64,000 nt of DNA from Flavobacterium cellulosilyticum (GTDB lineage Bacteria; Bacteroidota; Bacteroidia; Flavobacteriales; Flavobacteriaceae): assembly GCF_004349355.1 (NCBI RefSeq), contig NZ_SMFK01000019.1, forward strand, positions 1-64,000, written 5' to 3'. Under the pieces are notes generated by a model that worked only from the letters and a program-made list of their open reading frames with translations, ran no database searches and had not been told where the DNA came from. The position numbers were made by a program, and so were the translations under genes. Positions within the stretch are counted from its first letter, which is position 1, and each line of letters opens with the position of its first letter. Shown here piece after piece: positions 28,986-38,693 of this stretch.

Positions 28986-29207
28986 TTAAGATGGATTTGT
29001 TTGTCTCGTGTAGTTTCTCAATTTTATAAATACAAAAGCTAATCCTATCAAGGCTAAAACCCATACATAATCATCAATAGGAGCTACAGGAGTGGTATCT
29101 CCATCTCCTTCTATTCCTGTTCCTCCATCTGGTGCTTGTGCAAACATTACGAAAGTTGAACACAAGTAAAAGGCAGCGATATAATATTTTAATACATTTT
29201 TTTTCAT
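28986..29207 (-). CDS. Small secreted membrane-anchored protein with PID-type C-terminal segment
   Basis: 73 residues: signal peptide ending FVMFAQ (~1-24), a short Gly/Asp-rich linker, then APIDDY followed by one hydrophobic helix (~48-60) and a basic tail KLRNYTRQ. The order Pro-Ile-Asp, TM helix, basic end resembles the C-terminal sorting signals called PID-CTERM in Flavobacteriia, thought to be handled by an exosortase-like or related system; that link is from family knowledge, not proven here. It lies 54 bases downstream of the 775-residue surface protein and probably shares its transcript. Confidence 0.65.
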   Translation of the reverse strand: MKKNVLKYYIAAFYLCSTFVMFAQAPDGGTGIEGDGDTTPVAPIDDYVWVLALIGLAFVFIKLRNYTRQTNPS

Positions 29208-29261
29208 TTTGCTATTTTTTAAAATTTAATGATTTCGATTAATTAAGTTTCATCAAGATTC

Positions 29262-31589
29262 TTAATTCACTACTTTCTTACTTACCACTGTGTTATCTTG
29301 AGATGTTATTTTGACAATCAACACTTGTTGTGTCGCTTTAAAATCTTTGATCGTTGCTGTATTTGCTTTCACATTTTTTTGTTCTGCCATCAACTTACCT
29401 TGAATATCATAAACTTTGATATTGGCTATTGCTACAGAGCCAGAGTTTACATATAGCGTTCCATTGTTTTTATATACTGTCACACTGTTTTCGTTGAATG
29501 ATGGTGCATTAACTTTTAAAGTTTTTTGGTATGACAACGAAAATCTTGCATTAGAAGAACCTTCTGGTGCTGTAAATGTATACGAATCCAATTTCAAATT
29601 AGTTTGAGTTCCAGTTGTGCTATCTGTTAAGTATACATCTTGACCAGTAGCAAACAATCCATCGGTATGGTCAATAGCAATTGAATAATCGCCAGCAACA
29701 TCTGTTTTGAAGTTTAATGCAACTACATCACTCGGATCAAATGGTAAAGCACGACCTTGAATAGTATATTCTTCATTATTGATATTAGATGTTAAGGCTA
29801 CTTTACTATCATTGATGTATTTACCATCAATTCCTGTATCTACACCTTGGGTAGCATCCTCCATATAACCTACTAAGGCTTGGCTGAAAACTCCTTCAGT
29901 GTTGGTTAAGTTCAACCATACGCGGTTTTTCGCCGTTACTTGTTTAGTTTTTAAGAATTGAGTACTTGTTGGAGACACTTCACGCATTGCATTGGTGAAA
30001 TTTAATGCTGTAGCTGTACCTGTATTTATAATAAATCCTTGACCAACTTGTATTGTTCCGTTTGGCACAATAGCACTACCTCCTCCTGAATTCGCTACAC
30101 CTCCTGCAGTTGTCCAAGTAGCATATGAAGAATTTGCTGGATTATTTGTTTTTCTCCAAAAATATAAAGTCCCATTGGCTGAAGGATTGCCTGACAAGAA
30201 TGCTGTAGCACTTAGAGCAGAAGGATAAGGATTTCCAACCGAATAATACAAACTAGAAGTAAGACCTGTAAGACTCACGTTTCCATTATTAGGGACACCT
30301 GTAAATACACCTGTGAAAGTTTCAATTGCAGGAGAGACTGCTGCCGTATTTGGCATACGAATTAAATATCCAGTACCCGCTGCGAAGTTAGTTGTAGTTG
30401 GACTAGCAACTGCACTATAAAGGTTAGCAGCCGAATCATAAGTATAAAAACGACTTGGTGATTGTGAAGTCATTGGAGAGAAAGTCGATAATTTCTGGCT
30501 TGCTACAGGAGATGCCCACATCGTGTAATCCAAACGAGACAAAGGATTGCTATTGCGGTTTACTACTATATTTCCAGTATTGGTTGTATTGTTTACTTGA
30601 ATCAAGTTAGCGTTATTTTCGACAACAGTAGTACCAGTGCCAACATTGATTACTTCGTTTTGAACTGTAACATTTGTTCCTGAATTAACAGTCAAAGTAT
30701 TCCCTATATTTACAGTTAATTTTTTTGCCGTAAAAGTACCATTTGTGGCTGTACTAAAAATTGGCACTGGATTTACAGGAGCTGTACTACTACCTACCCC
30801 TATAAAGGCTTCTTTTGTTGCAGTTGGAGCACCATTTTCCCATTGTCCATTATACCAAAAAGGAGATATTACACCAGAAACATCACCAAAATAAACCCTG
30901 AACAGAGACATCTTCCCATTAGGTGAATAAAATTTATAAGCATGACTTGTTCCAGTGGCGTTAGTAATTTTATAAGCAGTAGGAACCAAGCTTTTAAAAT
31001 TTACAGGCGTATCAGTAGTTGCTGCAGCACCATCTACAGAAAGACTTATTGTTGGAGCAGCTCCATCACTCATTATTATAAAAGTCACTGTTTCTCCAGC
31101 TGGAATATTTAGTGACCAAAATCTATTTGTTCCATTACTAGTAGACCCATTAGGCTGAATCCTACCATTTTTAGCGGTAGAACTTGTACCAACAGCATCA
31201 TAATCTGTCAAACTTGGATTTTGAACCACGTTTGTAAGGTTACTGTACCCGCTTAAATTAGGATTAGATCTATACAATCTAGCATCAGTAGTACCGTTAG
31301 CAGTATAAGTTAAATTATAAGGAGCAGGACCAATCGTAAATGGATTTGGAGGAAAAGTGCTAGTAGGTGCTACAACAACAGTAGCTGTTCCAAAAAGAGC
31401 CAACTGTAAAGCAGCATCATCTACATAGACATTTGTATAAGGAGCTGGCAATTGATACCCTCCAAAATCAATAACTTGTTGACCCCAACTCAGCTGAGTT
31501 CCGATAAACAATAATAAAAAAAGCGACACCATTCTTGAGAATGTTATTTTGCTTTTTGTTTGATAAAAATCGTGTGTAATTTTAGTCAT
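29262..31589 (-). CDS. T9SS-secreted surface protein of unknown function, pectin-regulon member
   Basis: 775 residues with an extended signal peptide (cleavage near SWGQ, ~36). An N-terminal module (~37-240) beginning VIDFGGYQLP resembles the opening modules of the nearby T9SS pectinesterase and small T9SS protein. A beta-helix/filament-like central part (repeated Asn-Thr-Val strands ~265-330) and a Gly/Asn-rich part follow, then a T9SS type A sorting domain (~700-775). No catalytic motif is seen. The operator-bearing promoter at 31724 places it in the same regulon as the pectinases, suggesting an adhesin or substrate-binding role. Confidence 0.8.
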   Translation of the reverse strand: MTKITHDFYQTKSKITFSRMVSLFLLLFIGTQLSWGQQVIDFGGYQLPAPYTNVYVDDAALQLALFGTATVVVAPTSTFPPNPFTIGPAPYNLTYTANGTTDARLYRSNPNLSGYSNLTNVVQNPSLTDYDAVGTSSTAKNGRIQPNGSTSNGTNRFWSLNIPAGETVTFIIMSDGAAPTISLSVDGAAATTDTPVNFKSLVPTAYKITNATGTSHAYKFYSPNGKMSLFRVYFGDVSGVISPFWYNGQWENGAPTATKEAFIGVGSSTAPVNPVPIFSTATNGTFTAKKLTVNIGNTLTVNSGTNVTVQNEVINVGTGTTVVENNANLIQVNNTTNTGNIVVNRNSNPLSRLDYTMWASPVASQKLSTFSPMTSQSPSRFYTYDSAANLYSAVASPTTTNFAAGTGYLIRMPNTAAVSPAIETFTGVFTGVPNNGNVSLTGLTSSLYYSVGNPYPSALSATAFLSGNPSANGTLYFWRKTNNPANSSYATWTTAGGVANSGGGSAIVPNGTIQVGQGFIINTGTATALNFTNAMREVSPTSTQFLKTKQVTAKNRVWLNLTNTEGVFSQALVGYMEDATQGVDTGIDGKYINDSKVALTSNINNEEYTIQGRALPFDPSDVVALNFKTDVAGDYSIAIDHTDGLFATGQDVYLTDSTTGTQTNLKLDSYTFTAPEGSSNARFSLSYQKTLKVNAPSFNENSVTVYKNNGTLYVNSGSVAIANIKVYDIQGKLMAEQKNVKANTATIKDFKATQQVLIVKITSQDNTVVSKKVVN

Positions 31590-31723
31590 AAATAATAATT
31601 TTAGTTTGGTTAATAATTAATAAGTTTTTAATTGATATAAGCAAAAATCAGTGTGAGATCAACATTCTACGCTATTTTGATTCTTTTTAATCTTATATAA
31701 CTATAAATGATGAACTTACAACA

Positions 31724-31767
31724 GGTAATCGATTGCACAAAAATAGACTTATTTATTTAATTTGCAA
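31724..31767 (-). promoter_or_regulatory. Promoter with operator of the 775-residue T9SS protein
   Basis: Reverse strand: TTG (31765-31767), 19-base spacer, -7 box TATTTTTG (31738-31745), then TGCAATCGATTACC (31724-31737), centre 7.5 nt past the box. It leaves a 5' leader of about 140 bases. A poorer relative GGTAATGGATTACA occurs at 31889-31902 without a -7 box. The rest of 31768-32030 shows nothing else. Confidence 0.8.
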
Positions 31768-32030
31768 ATAAAATAGAATATTATTTAATTTTTTATATAA
31801 AATATTATGAGTATGAAAAAAATATAAGATATTTATCTATTAATTAGGAATTGAATTTTAACAAATAATAAGTGTTAATCTATTTTGGGTAATGGATTAC
31901 ATTATATGTCAGAGTTAAATGGTTAATCCGTTTAACCGATTTAATTATATAGAGAGAGTATTTATACAATTAATATTAAGTTCTATTGTAATTTTAGAAA
32001 GGATACATTTAGATGCTATTTATAAGCAAA

Positions 32031-32069
32031 AAAAAAAGGTGCTGGAATAAAATCCAAACACCTTTTTTT
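32031..32069. terminator. Bidirectional-looking terminator after uxaA
   Basis: Perfect 11-base stem AAAAAAAGGTG (32031-32041) with CACCTTTTTTT (32059-32069), extended by an inner TGG/CCA pair. It lies 20 bases beyond the uxaA stop and ends the uronate operon on the reverse strand. Confidence 0.8.
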
Positions 32070-32088
32070 AATCAAAAAAAAATAATTT

Positions 32089-33705
32089 TTATAAAGAAAC
32101 GCCTCTTTTCCAAGGAATAAAATCGTTTTGATTTAATATAGCTGCTTTGGTTTTAATAGTTCCGCTGGCTACATCAATAATAAATTCTAACATTTCGTCA
32201 GCCATTTCTTCAATAGATTTTTCACCTGTGATAATTCCACCGGTATCAATATCAATAATATCAGACATTTTTTGAGCTAATTGCGTATTAGAGGATATTT
32301 TAACAACTGGCGCAATTGGATTTCCTGTTGGAGTTCCTAAACCTGTTGTAAACAATACCATATTTGCTCCTGAACCAACCATTGCAGTAGTACATTCAAC
32401 GTCATTTCCAGGAGTACATAACAAAGTAAAACCTGGTTCGTTGATGTATTCACCATAATCGTAAACACCTACAATTGGCGAAGTCCCACCTTTTTTGGCA
32501 GCACCGGCTGATTTCATAGCATCCGTTATCAAACCGTCTTTGATGTTTCCGGGTGAAGGATTCATGTCAAATCCAGAACCTGCATCTACAACTGTTTTTT
32601 CGTACCATTGCATTAATTCCAAGAAACGTTTTCCGTCTTTGTCATCCACACAACGGTTTACCAATTCTTGTTCTACACCACATAATTCTGGGAATTCAGA
32701 AAGAATTGTAGTTCCTCCTAAAGCAACCAATTTATCAGATAATACACCTAATGTTGGGTTAGCTGAAATTCCAGAGAATCCATCAGACCCACCACACTCT
32801 AAACCAATTCTTAATTTTGATAATGGAGTAGGAGTTCTTTTGATTTTATTCGCTTCTTTGATCGCAGCAAATGAATCTTTTACTACGGTACTCAACATTT
32901 TTTCAATAGTTCCAATTTGTTGTTGGTCATAAATTAAAACAGGTTTGTCACTGTTTGGATTTATCGCCTTCATGGCATCTTGAAAAATAGAGATTTGTAA
33001 ATTTTGACAACCTAAACTTAATACAGTAGCTCCAGCCACGTTGGGATTATTAACGTATCCCGCCAAAAGCTTGGCCAAAGAGTGTGAATCCTGACGAATT
33101 CCACCACAACCACCTTGATGTTGGATGAATTTTACTTCAATGTTTTCGAATAAATCAACTTCATTAGATTTTATTACAACATCTTCAGCACCTTTTTCAG
33201 AGTTAACCAAAGAACGAAGTAACAATTGGTAATCGTTTTCTTTAGGTTTCATTAATTCTTTTTCGAAAATACCTTTTAAGATTTCGATGTTTCTGTTTTC
33301 ACAAAAAACCAAAGGGAAGAATAACCAAACGTTTTCAGTTCCTACTTGACCATCTGTTCTGTGGTATCCATTAAATGTTCTGTCTTTCCATTTATCAACA
33401 TTAGGAACATTCCAACCGATTGATTCCGTTTTAGCGGTTACTTTTGCACTTTGATGTTTTACATTTTCAGTAGAAAGTAATCCTCCTTTTGCAATTGGAG
33501 CACTAGCTTTACCTACTAAAACACCATACATAATAATCTTTTCTCCTAATTCAAAAGGATACATTGCAATTTTATGTTTCATTTTTACATCAGCCTCGAT
33601 GGTGATATCTTCACCTTCAAAGTTAATAACTTCACCAGCCACTAGATTCACTAATGCTACAGCTACGTTATCAGATGGGTTTACTTTTATTAATTTTTTT
33701 TGCAT
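32089..33705 (-). CDS. uxaA: Altronate dehydratase
   Basis: Dehydrates D-altronate to 2-keto-3-deoxygluconate, the last isomerase-pathway step of galacturonate use, in the cytoplasm. The fused UxaA layout is seen: an N-terminal SAF-type domain (~1-95) and the large catalytic domain with HQGGCGGIRQD, LSLGCQN, GLECGGSDGFSG and GANMVLFTTGLGTPTGNP. Length of 538 residues is a little above the usual. It is the last gene of kduI-kduD-uxaC-uxaB-uxaA and lies 25 bases after uxaB. Confidence 0.93.
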   Translation of the reverse strand: MQKKLIKVNPSDNVAVALVNLVAGEVINFEGEDITIEADVKMKHKIAMYPFELGEKIIMYGVLVGKASAPIAKGGLLSTENVKHQSAKVTAKTESIGWNVPNVDKWKDRTFNGYHRTDGQVGTENVWLFFPLVFCENRNIEILKGIFEKELMKPKENDYQLLLRSLVNSEKGAEDVVIKSNEVDLFENIEVKFIQHQGGCGGIRQDSHSLAKLLAGYVNNPNVAGATVLSLGCQNLQISIFQDAMKAINPNSDKPVLIYDQQQIGTIEKMLSTVVKDSFAAIKEANKIKRTPTPLSKLRIGLECGGSDGFSGISANPTLGVLSDKLVALGGTTILSEFPELCGVEQELVNRCVDDKDGKRFLELMQWYEKTVVDAGSGFDMNPSPGNIKDGLITDAMKSAGAAKKGGTSPIVGVYDYGEYINEPGFTLLCTPGNDVECTTAMVGSGANMVLFTTGLGTPTGNPIAPVVKISSNTQLAQKMSDIIDIDTGGIITGEKSIEEMADEMLEFIIDVASGTIKTKAAILNQNDFIPWKRGVSL

Positions 33706-33730
33706 GATAATAATTTTAAAAAAGTTCTAA

Positions 33731-35173
33731 TTAGTATTTTGCGCTGAAATTAGCATAGCCTTTTTCAACTCCATTAGCTTCAATTTCAGTTAAAGCTACT
33801 ATTATAGCCTCAGATAAACCTTTAATTTTTGTTAAATCTTCACCCCAAAATTCGGCATTAGTTAAAATTTTAGTTACAATTAAATCTAAAGATCCTAATT
33901 CCCAAGCCTTTTTGAAGGCTTCCACTATCTCTGGAGAATCTTTTACAGGTAATGCTTCGTTATCCCATGTTCCTTTGTAGAATTGGATTAAACAAGCTAA
34001 TGAAAAAGTCAAATTAGTAGGAAGTGTTTTATTCGCATTAAAATAGCCTAATAAACTAGGTAAAACTCTTACTTTGAATTTTGAGATAGAATTTAAAGCA
34101 ATATCAGCCAATGCATGTTTGATAAACGGATTTTTGAATCGATCCATTACCTCTTCAGAATAGGCGATGATTTCATTTTTGTCCATATCAAGAGTTTCAC
34201 TAATTTCACTAATAACGCTGTTTATGAATTTCCCAGTAAAATCTCCGTTAACGGTTTCCATAACTAATTTGTTACCGTGCAAAAGTGAAAAAGTAACCAT
34301 TGCAGTATGTGCACCGTTTAGAATACGAACTTTTATCATTTTAAAAGGACGGATATCATCAACAATCTTCACATTCAAATTCGTTTTATGAAAAGGTAAC
34401 TTTTCTTTCAAAGCATCACCACCTTCAATAGCCCAAAGGAAGAATGGTTCAGCTGCAACAATTAAATTATCTTGATAATCTAACTTGTTGTTGTATTCTT
34501 CAATCTCGGCTCTTGGATATCCAGGAACAATTCTGTCCACCAAAGTACTGTGATACGTACAAGCATCAGATGCCCATGTTTTAAATGAATCGTCTAACTT
34601 CCATAAATCGCAATATTGCAAAATAATTTTTTTCAGAGTCTCCGAGTTATAGTCAATCAATTCACAAGGAATTATAGTCAATCCTTTAGATGCATCTCCA
34701 TTGAAATGTTTGAATCTTTCATATAATAAAACAGTCAACTTTGCAGGAAATGAAACTGGCGGTTGCATATCAGGAGTATCAGTTGCGACGAATTCAATTC
34801 CCGCTTCAGTGGTATTTGAAACAATAAATTGAAGTTCTTCTTCTGTGGCTAACGCTAAATAATCAGCAAATTCAGTATATGGGTTTATACCTTTTACAAT
34901 ATTAGTGATTAACTCAATATCTTGTATTTTTTCGCCTTTTTTGATTCCATTCATAAACAAAGTATAAAGACCATCTTGGTCGTTAATCAGGTGCACCATA
35001 CCTTCTTTCAATGGCTGAACAATTGCAATTCCAGCATTGAAATCAACTTCATTATTTAGTCTTTGAAAAGCGTAATCAACGAATGCTCTTAAGAAATTAC
35101 CTTCACCAAATTGTACTACTTTTATTGGGTATTTCTTTTCTAATCCTTGGCTTTTTCTATTTAATTTTTCCAT
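33731..35173 (-). CDS. uxaB: Tagaturonate reductase (altronate oxidoreductase)
   Basis: Reduces D-tagaturonate to D-altronate with NADH. It belongs to the mannitol dehydrogenase/UxaB superfamily: N-terminal VVQFGEGNFLRAFVDYAFQ with the nucleotide-binding motif, the NGIKKGE segment, and the conserved catalytic region KVRILNGAHTAM with Lys and Asn/His. The 480-residue length is typical. It lies between uxaC and uxaA in the same orientation. Confidence 0.92.
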   Translation of the reverse strand: MEKLNRKSQGLEKKYPIKVVQFGEGNFLRAFVDYAFQRLNNEVDFNAGIAIVQPLKEGMVHLINDQDGLYTLFMNGIKKGEKIQDIELITNIVKGINPYTEFADYLALATEEELQFIVSNTTEAGIEFVATDTPDMQPPVSFPAKLTVLLYERFKHFNGDASKGLTIIPCELIDYNSETLKKIILQYCDLWKLDDSFKTWASDACTYHSTLVDRIVPGYPRAEIEEYNNKLDYQDNLIVAAEPFFLWAIEGGDALKEKLPFHKTNLNVKIVDDIRPFKMIKVRILNGAHTAMVTFSLLHGNKLVMETVNGDFTGKFINSVISEISETLDMDKNEIIAYSEEVMDRFKNPFIKHALADIALNSISKFKVRVLPSLLGYFNANKTLPTNLTFSLACLIQFYKGTWDNEALPVKDSPEIVEAFKKAWELGSLDLIVTKILTNAEFWGEDLTKIKGLSEAIIVALTEIEANGVEKGYANFSAKY

Positions 35174-35265
35174 TTTTTATTTTTCGATATTATTTTAAAA
35201 AGACAAAAATTAGCAACTTTAATAGTTGTTAATTTCTATCGTATTATTATTTAATCATTCCTTTT

Positions 35266-36666
35266 TTAGAATTTGAAATAGGCTTTTGCGTTATTATAAC
35301 TAATGTCAGAAACCATTTTTCCAATCCATTCCATATCATTTGGCAATTCGCCTCTTTTGATTTCGTCTCCTAAAAGATTACAAAGAATGCGTCTGAAATA
35401 TTCGTGTCTTGGGAAAGATAAAAAGCTTCTAGAGTCAGTCAACATTCCGATGAAACAACTAATCAATCCCATATTGGAAAGAGCATTCAATTGTTTTGTC
35501 ATTCCGTCTTTTTGGTCTAAAAACCACCATCCAGATCCAAATTGTACTTTTCCACGAACGCTTCCATCATTAAAGTTACCAATCATGGTAGCCATCACTT
35601 CGTTATCAGCAGGATTTAAATTGTAAATGATAGTTTTAGAAAGTTTGTCTTTGCTATCTAATGCATTAAGGAAACCTGATAATTTTTGCGCTTGTGGGTA
35701 ATCACCAATAGAATCCCAACCTGTATCAGGTCCTAAAATTCGGTGCATACGGGCATTATTATTTCTCAAAGCACCTAAATGAAGTTGTTGAACCCATCCA
35801 AATTCATGGTATGTTTCGAATAAAAAGAATAAAATAGCACTTTGAAATTTCAAAGCTTCTTCGTTAGTTAAATCTTTATTTTCTCTTTTCTTTTTAAAAA
35901 TAGCATTCACTTCAGATTCAGTATAGTTTTCAAAATACACTTGGTCTAAACCATGATCGCATAATTTACAGCCATTTTTATCGAAATAGTCAATTCTGTT
36001 TCTTAATGCCGTACATAAATCCGCATATGAATTAATCGTTACACCTGCTTTTTCACCTAAGGTATCAATATAAGCATTGTACCCATCGTTTCCAATTAGA
36101 ATAGCTTTGTCAGGTCTAAATGCAGTTCCTACTTTTACTTCGTAGCTGCTTTTAGCTATTTGTTGGTGAAATTCCAAAGTATCAATTGGATCTTCGGTAG
36201 TACAAACAAATTCAGCATTAACTTTACGAAGCAAATTTTGAGTACTGTATTCTGGAGAATTTATTTTTGCAGATGTTTCCTCGTAAATTTTCTCAGCCGA
36301 TTTTTCGTTTAATAACTCCGTTATTCCAAAGTAACGAGCCAATTCTAAATGAGTCCAATGGTACAACGGATTACGCATAGTATACGGGACCGTTTTTGCC
36401 CAATTCATGAATTTATCTTTATCCGATCCATTTCCTGTTATGAATTGTTCGTTGATCCCCAAAGTACGCATTGCACGCCACTTGTAATGATCACCGTTGA
36501 TCCAAACATTGGTAATGTTGTTAAATATTTTGTCTTCAGCTATAAACTGAGGGGACAAGTGATTGTGATAATCAATAATAGGCTGATTTTTAGCATAAGT
36601 ATGATATAATTCTTCAGCGAATTTGTTTTCTAATAAAAAATTATCATTTATGAATTTTGTGTTCAT
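35266..36666 (-). CDS. uxaC: Glucuronate/galacturonate isomerase
   Basis: Converts D-galacturonate to D-tagaturonate (and glucuronate to fructuronate). Amidohydrolase-fold enzyme of 466 residues with the N-terminal metal motif IDYHNHLSP (~30-38), CTTEDPIDTLEFH, and the C-terminal MLTDSRSFLSFPRHEYFRR block that is diagnostic for UxaC. A 92-base gap separates it from uxaB, without a visible terminator, so it is still likely cotranscribed. Confidence 0.94.
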   Translation of the reverse strand: MNTKFINDNFLLENKFAEELYHTYAKNQPIIDYHNHLSPQFIAEDKIFNNITNVWINGDHYKWRAMRTLGINEQFITGNGSDKDKFMNWAKTVPYTMRNPLYHWTHLELARYFGITELLNEKSAEKIYEETSAKINSPEYSTQNLLRKVNAEFVCTTEDPIDTLEFHQQIAKSSYEVKVGTAFRPDKAILIGNDGYNAYIDTLGEKAGVTINSYADLCTALRNRIDYFDKNGCKLCDHGLDQVYFENYTESEVNAIFKKKRENKDLTNEEALKFQSAILFFLFETYHEFGWVQQLHLGALRNNNARMHRILGPDTGWDSIGDYPQAQKLSGFLNALDSKDKLSKTIIYNLNPADNEVMATMIGNFNDGSVRGKVQFGSGWWFLDQKDGMTKQLNALSNMGLISCFIGMLTDSRSFLSFPRHEYFRRILCNLLGDEIKRGELPNDMEWIGKMVSDISYNNAKAYFKF

Positions 36667-36687
36667 TTTAGATGTATTAAAATATTA

Positions 36688-37470
36688 TTATTCGTTAGAT
36701 GGTTTTCCAATAGTAGCAAGAATTCCCCCATCAACATATACAATTTGACCGTTGACAAAATCACTGGCTTTAGATGATAAAAAGACAGCAGTACCTGCTA
36801 AATCTTCAGGATCTCCCCAACGTGCAGCAGGGGTTCTACTGATTATAAATTCATTAAAGGGATGTCCTTCTATTCTAATTGGTTCCGTTTGTGTGGTAGC
36901 AAAATAGCCTGGTCCAATTCCATTCACTTGGATATTGTGTTTTGCCCATTCAGTTGCAAGATTACGTGTTAGCATTTTTAATCCTCCTTTTGCAGCAGCA
37001 TAAGCAGAAACACTATTTCGTCCTAATTCACTCATCATAGAACAAATATTGATAATCTTACCTTCCTTTCTTTCAATCATTTGCTTTGCAACTAATTGTG
37101 ACATAATGAATGGTCCAACTAAATCTACATCAATTACTTTTCTAAAATCAGCAATTGGCATTGTAATCGCCAATTCTCTTTTGATAATTCCAGCATTATT
37201 TACCAGAATATGTATATCTCCTAATTCTTTTGTAATTAAATCTACATTCTCAGCCGCCGCTTTTTCATCGGTTACATCAAATAAATAACCAGATGCTTTA
37301 TATCCTTTACTTTTATAATAAGTTAGAGCTTCATCCATTTTAGAAGGAGTTGTTCCTGTAATAACGAGCTCAGCACCTGCAATAGCTAGACCTTCAGCCA
37401 TAGCTAGCCCTAAACCGTGTGTTCCACCAGTAATTAAAGCTCTTTTTCCTGTTAAATCAAATAATTTCAT
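36688..37470 (-). CDS. kduD: 2-deoxy-D-gluconate 3-dehydrogenase (KduD)
   Basis: Short-chain dehydrogenase reducing 2,5-diketo-3-deoxygluconate (DKII) to 2-keto-3-deoxygluconate, in the unsaturated-uronate branch. Motifs: cofactor loop TGGTHGLG (15-22), NNAG, catalytic Ser-Tyr-Lys in ICSMMSELGRNSVSAYAAAKGG, and ARWGDPEDLAGTAVFLSS with DGG near the C-terminus. The 260-residue length fits KduD. It sits six bases after kduI and 21 before uxaC. Confidence 0.92.
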   Translation of the reverse strand: MKLFDLTGKRALITGGTHGLGLAMAEGLAIAGAELVITGTTPSKMDEALTYYKSKGYKASGYLFDVTDEKAAAENVDLITKELGDIHILVNNAGIIKRELAITMPIADFRKVIDVDLVGPFIMSQLVAKQMIERKEGKIINICSMMSELGRNSVSAYAAAKGGLKMLTRNLATEWAKHNIQVNGIGPGYFATTQTEPIRIEGHPFNEFIISRTPAARWGDPEDLAGTAVFLSSKASDFVNGQIVYVDGGILATIGKPSNE

Positions 37471-37476
37471 TTTTTA

Positions 37477-38313
37477 TTATCTTAATTCTGTTATTTTGCA
37501 TACATCCATATCGCCATAATCCAAATTCTCACCTGCCATTCCCCAAATAAAAGTATAATTGCTAGTTCCTGAACCTGAATGTATCGACCATGGAGGAGAA
37601 ATTACCGCTTGGTGATTATTCATCCAAATATGTCTTGTTTCCTCTGGTTCACCCATAAAATGACAAACGGCTTGGTTTTCTGGAATGTCTAAATAGAAAT
37701 ACACTTCCATTCTGCGATCATGCACGTGAGCTGGCATAGTATTCCAAACACTTCCTGGTTTTAATTCGGTCATTCCCATTTGTAATTGGCAAGTGGTCAC
37801 AATACCGCCAATGATCATTTGGTTTACGGTACGATGATTTGCTGTTTCCATTGTACCTAATTCTATTTTTTTGGCTTCCGCCAAACTTACTTTTTTCGTA
37901 GGATAATTGGTGTGAGCTGGTGCTGAATTGATATAAAATTTGGCAGGATTTGTTGCATTATCACTTTTAAAAATAACTTCTACATTTCCACTTCCAATAT
38001 AGAGTGCATCTTTAAATCCTAAATCGTATGAAGTTCCTTCGACTTCTACAGAACCATTACCACCTACATTGATGATTCCCATTTCTCTTCTGTCTAAAAA
38101 ATTAGGCATTTTCAATATGTCTATTGTTTCTAATTTGATAGGGGTTAATGGAACAGCTGAACCTGTAATGTATCTGTCATAATGAGAATAGGTAAAGTTT
38201 ATTTTACCTTCTTGCATTAAATTGTCAATTAAGAATTCATCTCTTAATTGTTTAGTATCGTATTTTTTTACTGCTTGTGGGCTAGAAGCATATCTAGAAC
38301 TATAATTTGTCAT
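37477..38313 (-). CDS. kduI: 5-keto-4-deoxyuronate isomerase
   Basis: Cupin-fold zinc isomerase converting 5-keto-4-deoxyuronate (DKI), from unsaturated pectin sugars, to DKII. The metal ligands are visible in MPAHVHDRRMEVYFYL (His, His, Glu) and PPWSIHSGSG (His), and RYITGSAVPL is a family block. 278 residues, as in other KduI. It is the first gene of the catabolic operon; its operator overlaps the transcription start just 16 bases before the ATG. Confidence 0.94.
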   Translation of the reverse strand: MTNYSSRYASSPQAVKKYDTKQLRDEFLIDNLMQEGKINFTYSHYDRYITGSAVPLTPIKLETIDILKMPNFLDRREMGIINVGGNGSVEVEGTSYDLGFKDALYIGSGNVEVIFKSDNATNPAKFYINSAPAHTNYPTKKVSLAEAKKIELGTMETANHRTVNQMIIGGIVTTCQLQMGMTELKPGSVWNTMPAHVHDRRMEVYFYLDIPENQAVCHFMGEPEETRHIWMNNHQAVISPPWSIHSGSGTSNYTFIWGMAGENLDYGDMDVCKITELR

Positions 38314-38328
38314 AATGTAAATGTTTAA

Positions 38329-38373
38329 TGTAATCGATTGCGCAAATGTACTTATTATTCTAATAAATTACAA
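38329..38373 (-). promoter_or_regulatory. Promoter with operator of the kduI-kduD-uxaCBA operon
   Basis: Reverse strand: TTG (38371-38373), 20-base spacer, -7 box TACATTTG (38343-38350), then CGCAATCGATTACA (38329-38342), palindrome centre 7.5 nt past the box and only ~20 bases before the kduI ATG, a position suited to strong repression. The region 38374-38614 between here and the transporter has no further recognisable signal. Confidence 0.83.
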
Positions 38374-38614
38374 TTAAATTAAAATTTTTAATGTATATTT
38401 CATTTTTTAGAACTAGTTAATTATAATAAAATATACAAATTAACTTTAAAATAATTCTATAATGGAAACAATATTCCAAGAGGTATATTATCCGAAATCA
38501 CCTTTTAAGGGTGAATTTATTTTAATAAATGGTTCCTTATATTTTTATAAGGTTTCATTTAAACTTGCTTCGGATGTTTGATAATATTCGATCTTTGTCC
38601 TTTTTTATTTGTGT

Positions 38615-38657
38615 AAGGGAAAAAAGTAAAAATAATCCGTTTTTACTTTTTTCCCTT
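38615..38657. terminator. Long perfect hairpin between the transporter and the kdu/uxa operon
   Basis: An 18-base perfect inverted repeat AAGGGAAAAAAGTAAAAA (38615-38632) with its complement at 38640-38657 and a 7-base loop. It lies 36 bases past the transporter stop. The U-rich arm makes it a plausible intrinsic terminator in both directions; no separate T-run follows on the reverse strand. Confidence 0.65.
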
Positions 38658-38693
38658 GAGAAGATATGCAATTATTATTAAATCAATCTGATA

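Noticed and set aside
31889-31902. Degenerate operator GGTAATGGATTACA
   Set aside because: Central CG is lost and no -7 box precedes it on either strand; could be an auxiliary site but not supported.
38462-38581. 39-codon frame METIFQEVYYPKSPF
   Set aside because: Protein-like but short, isolated and without homologues I can recognise; not enough support.
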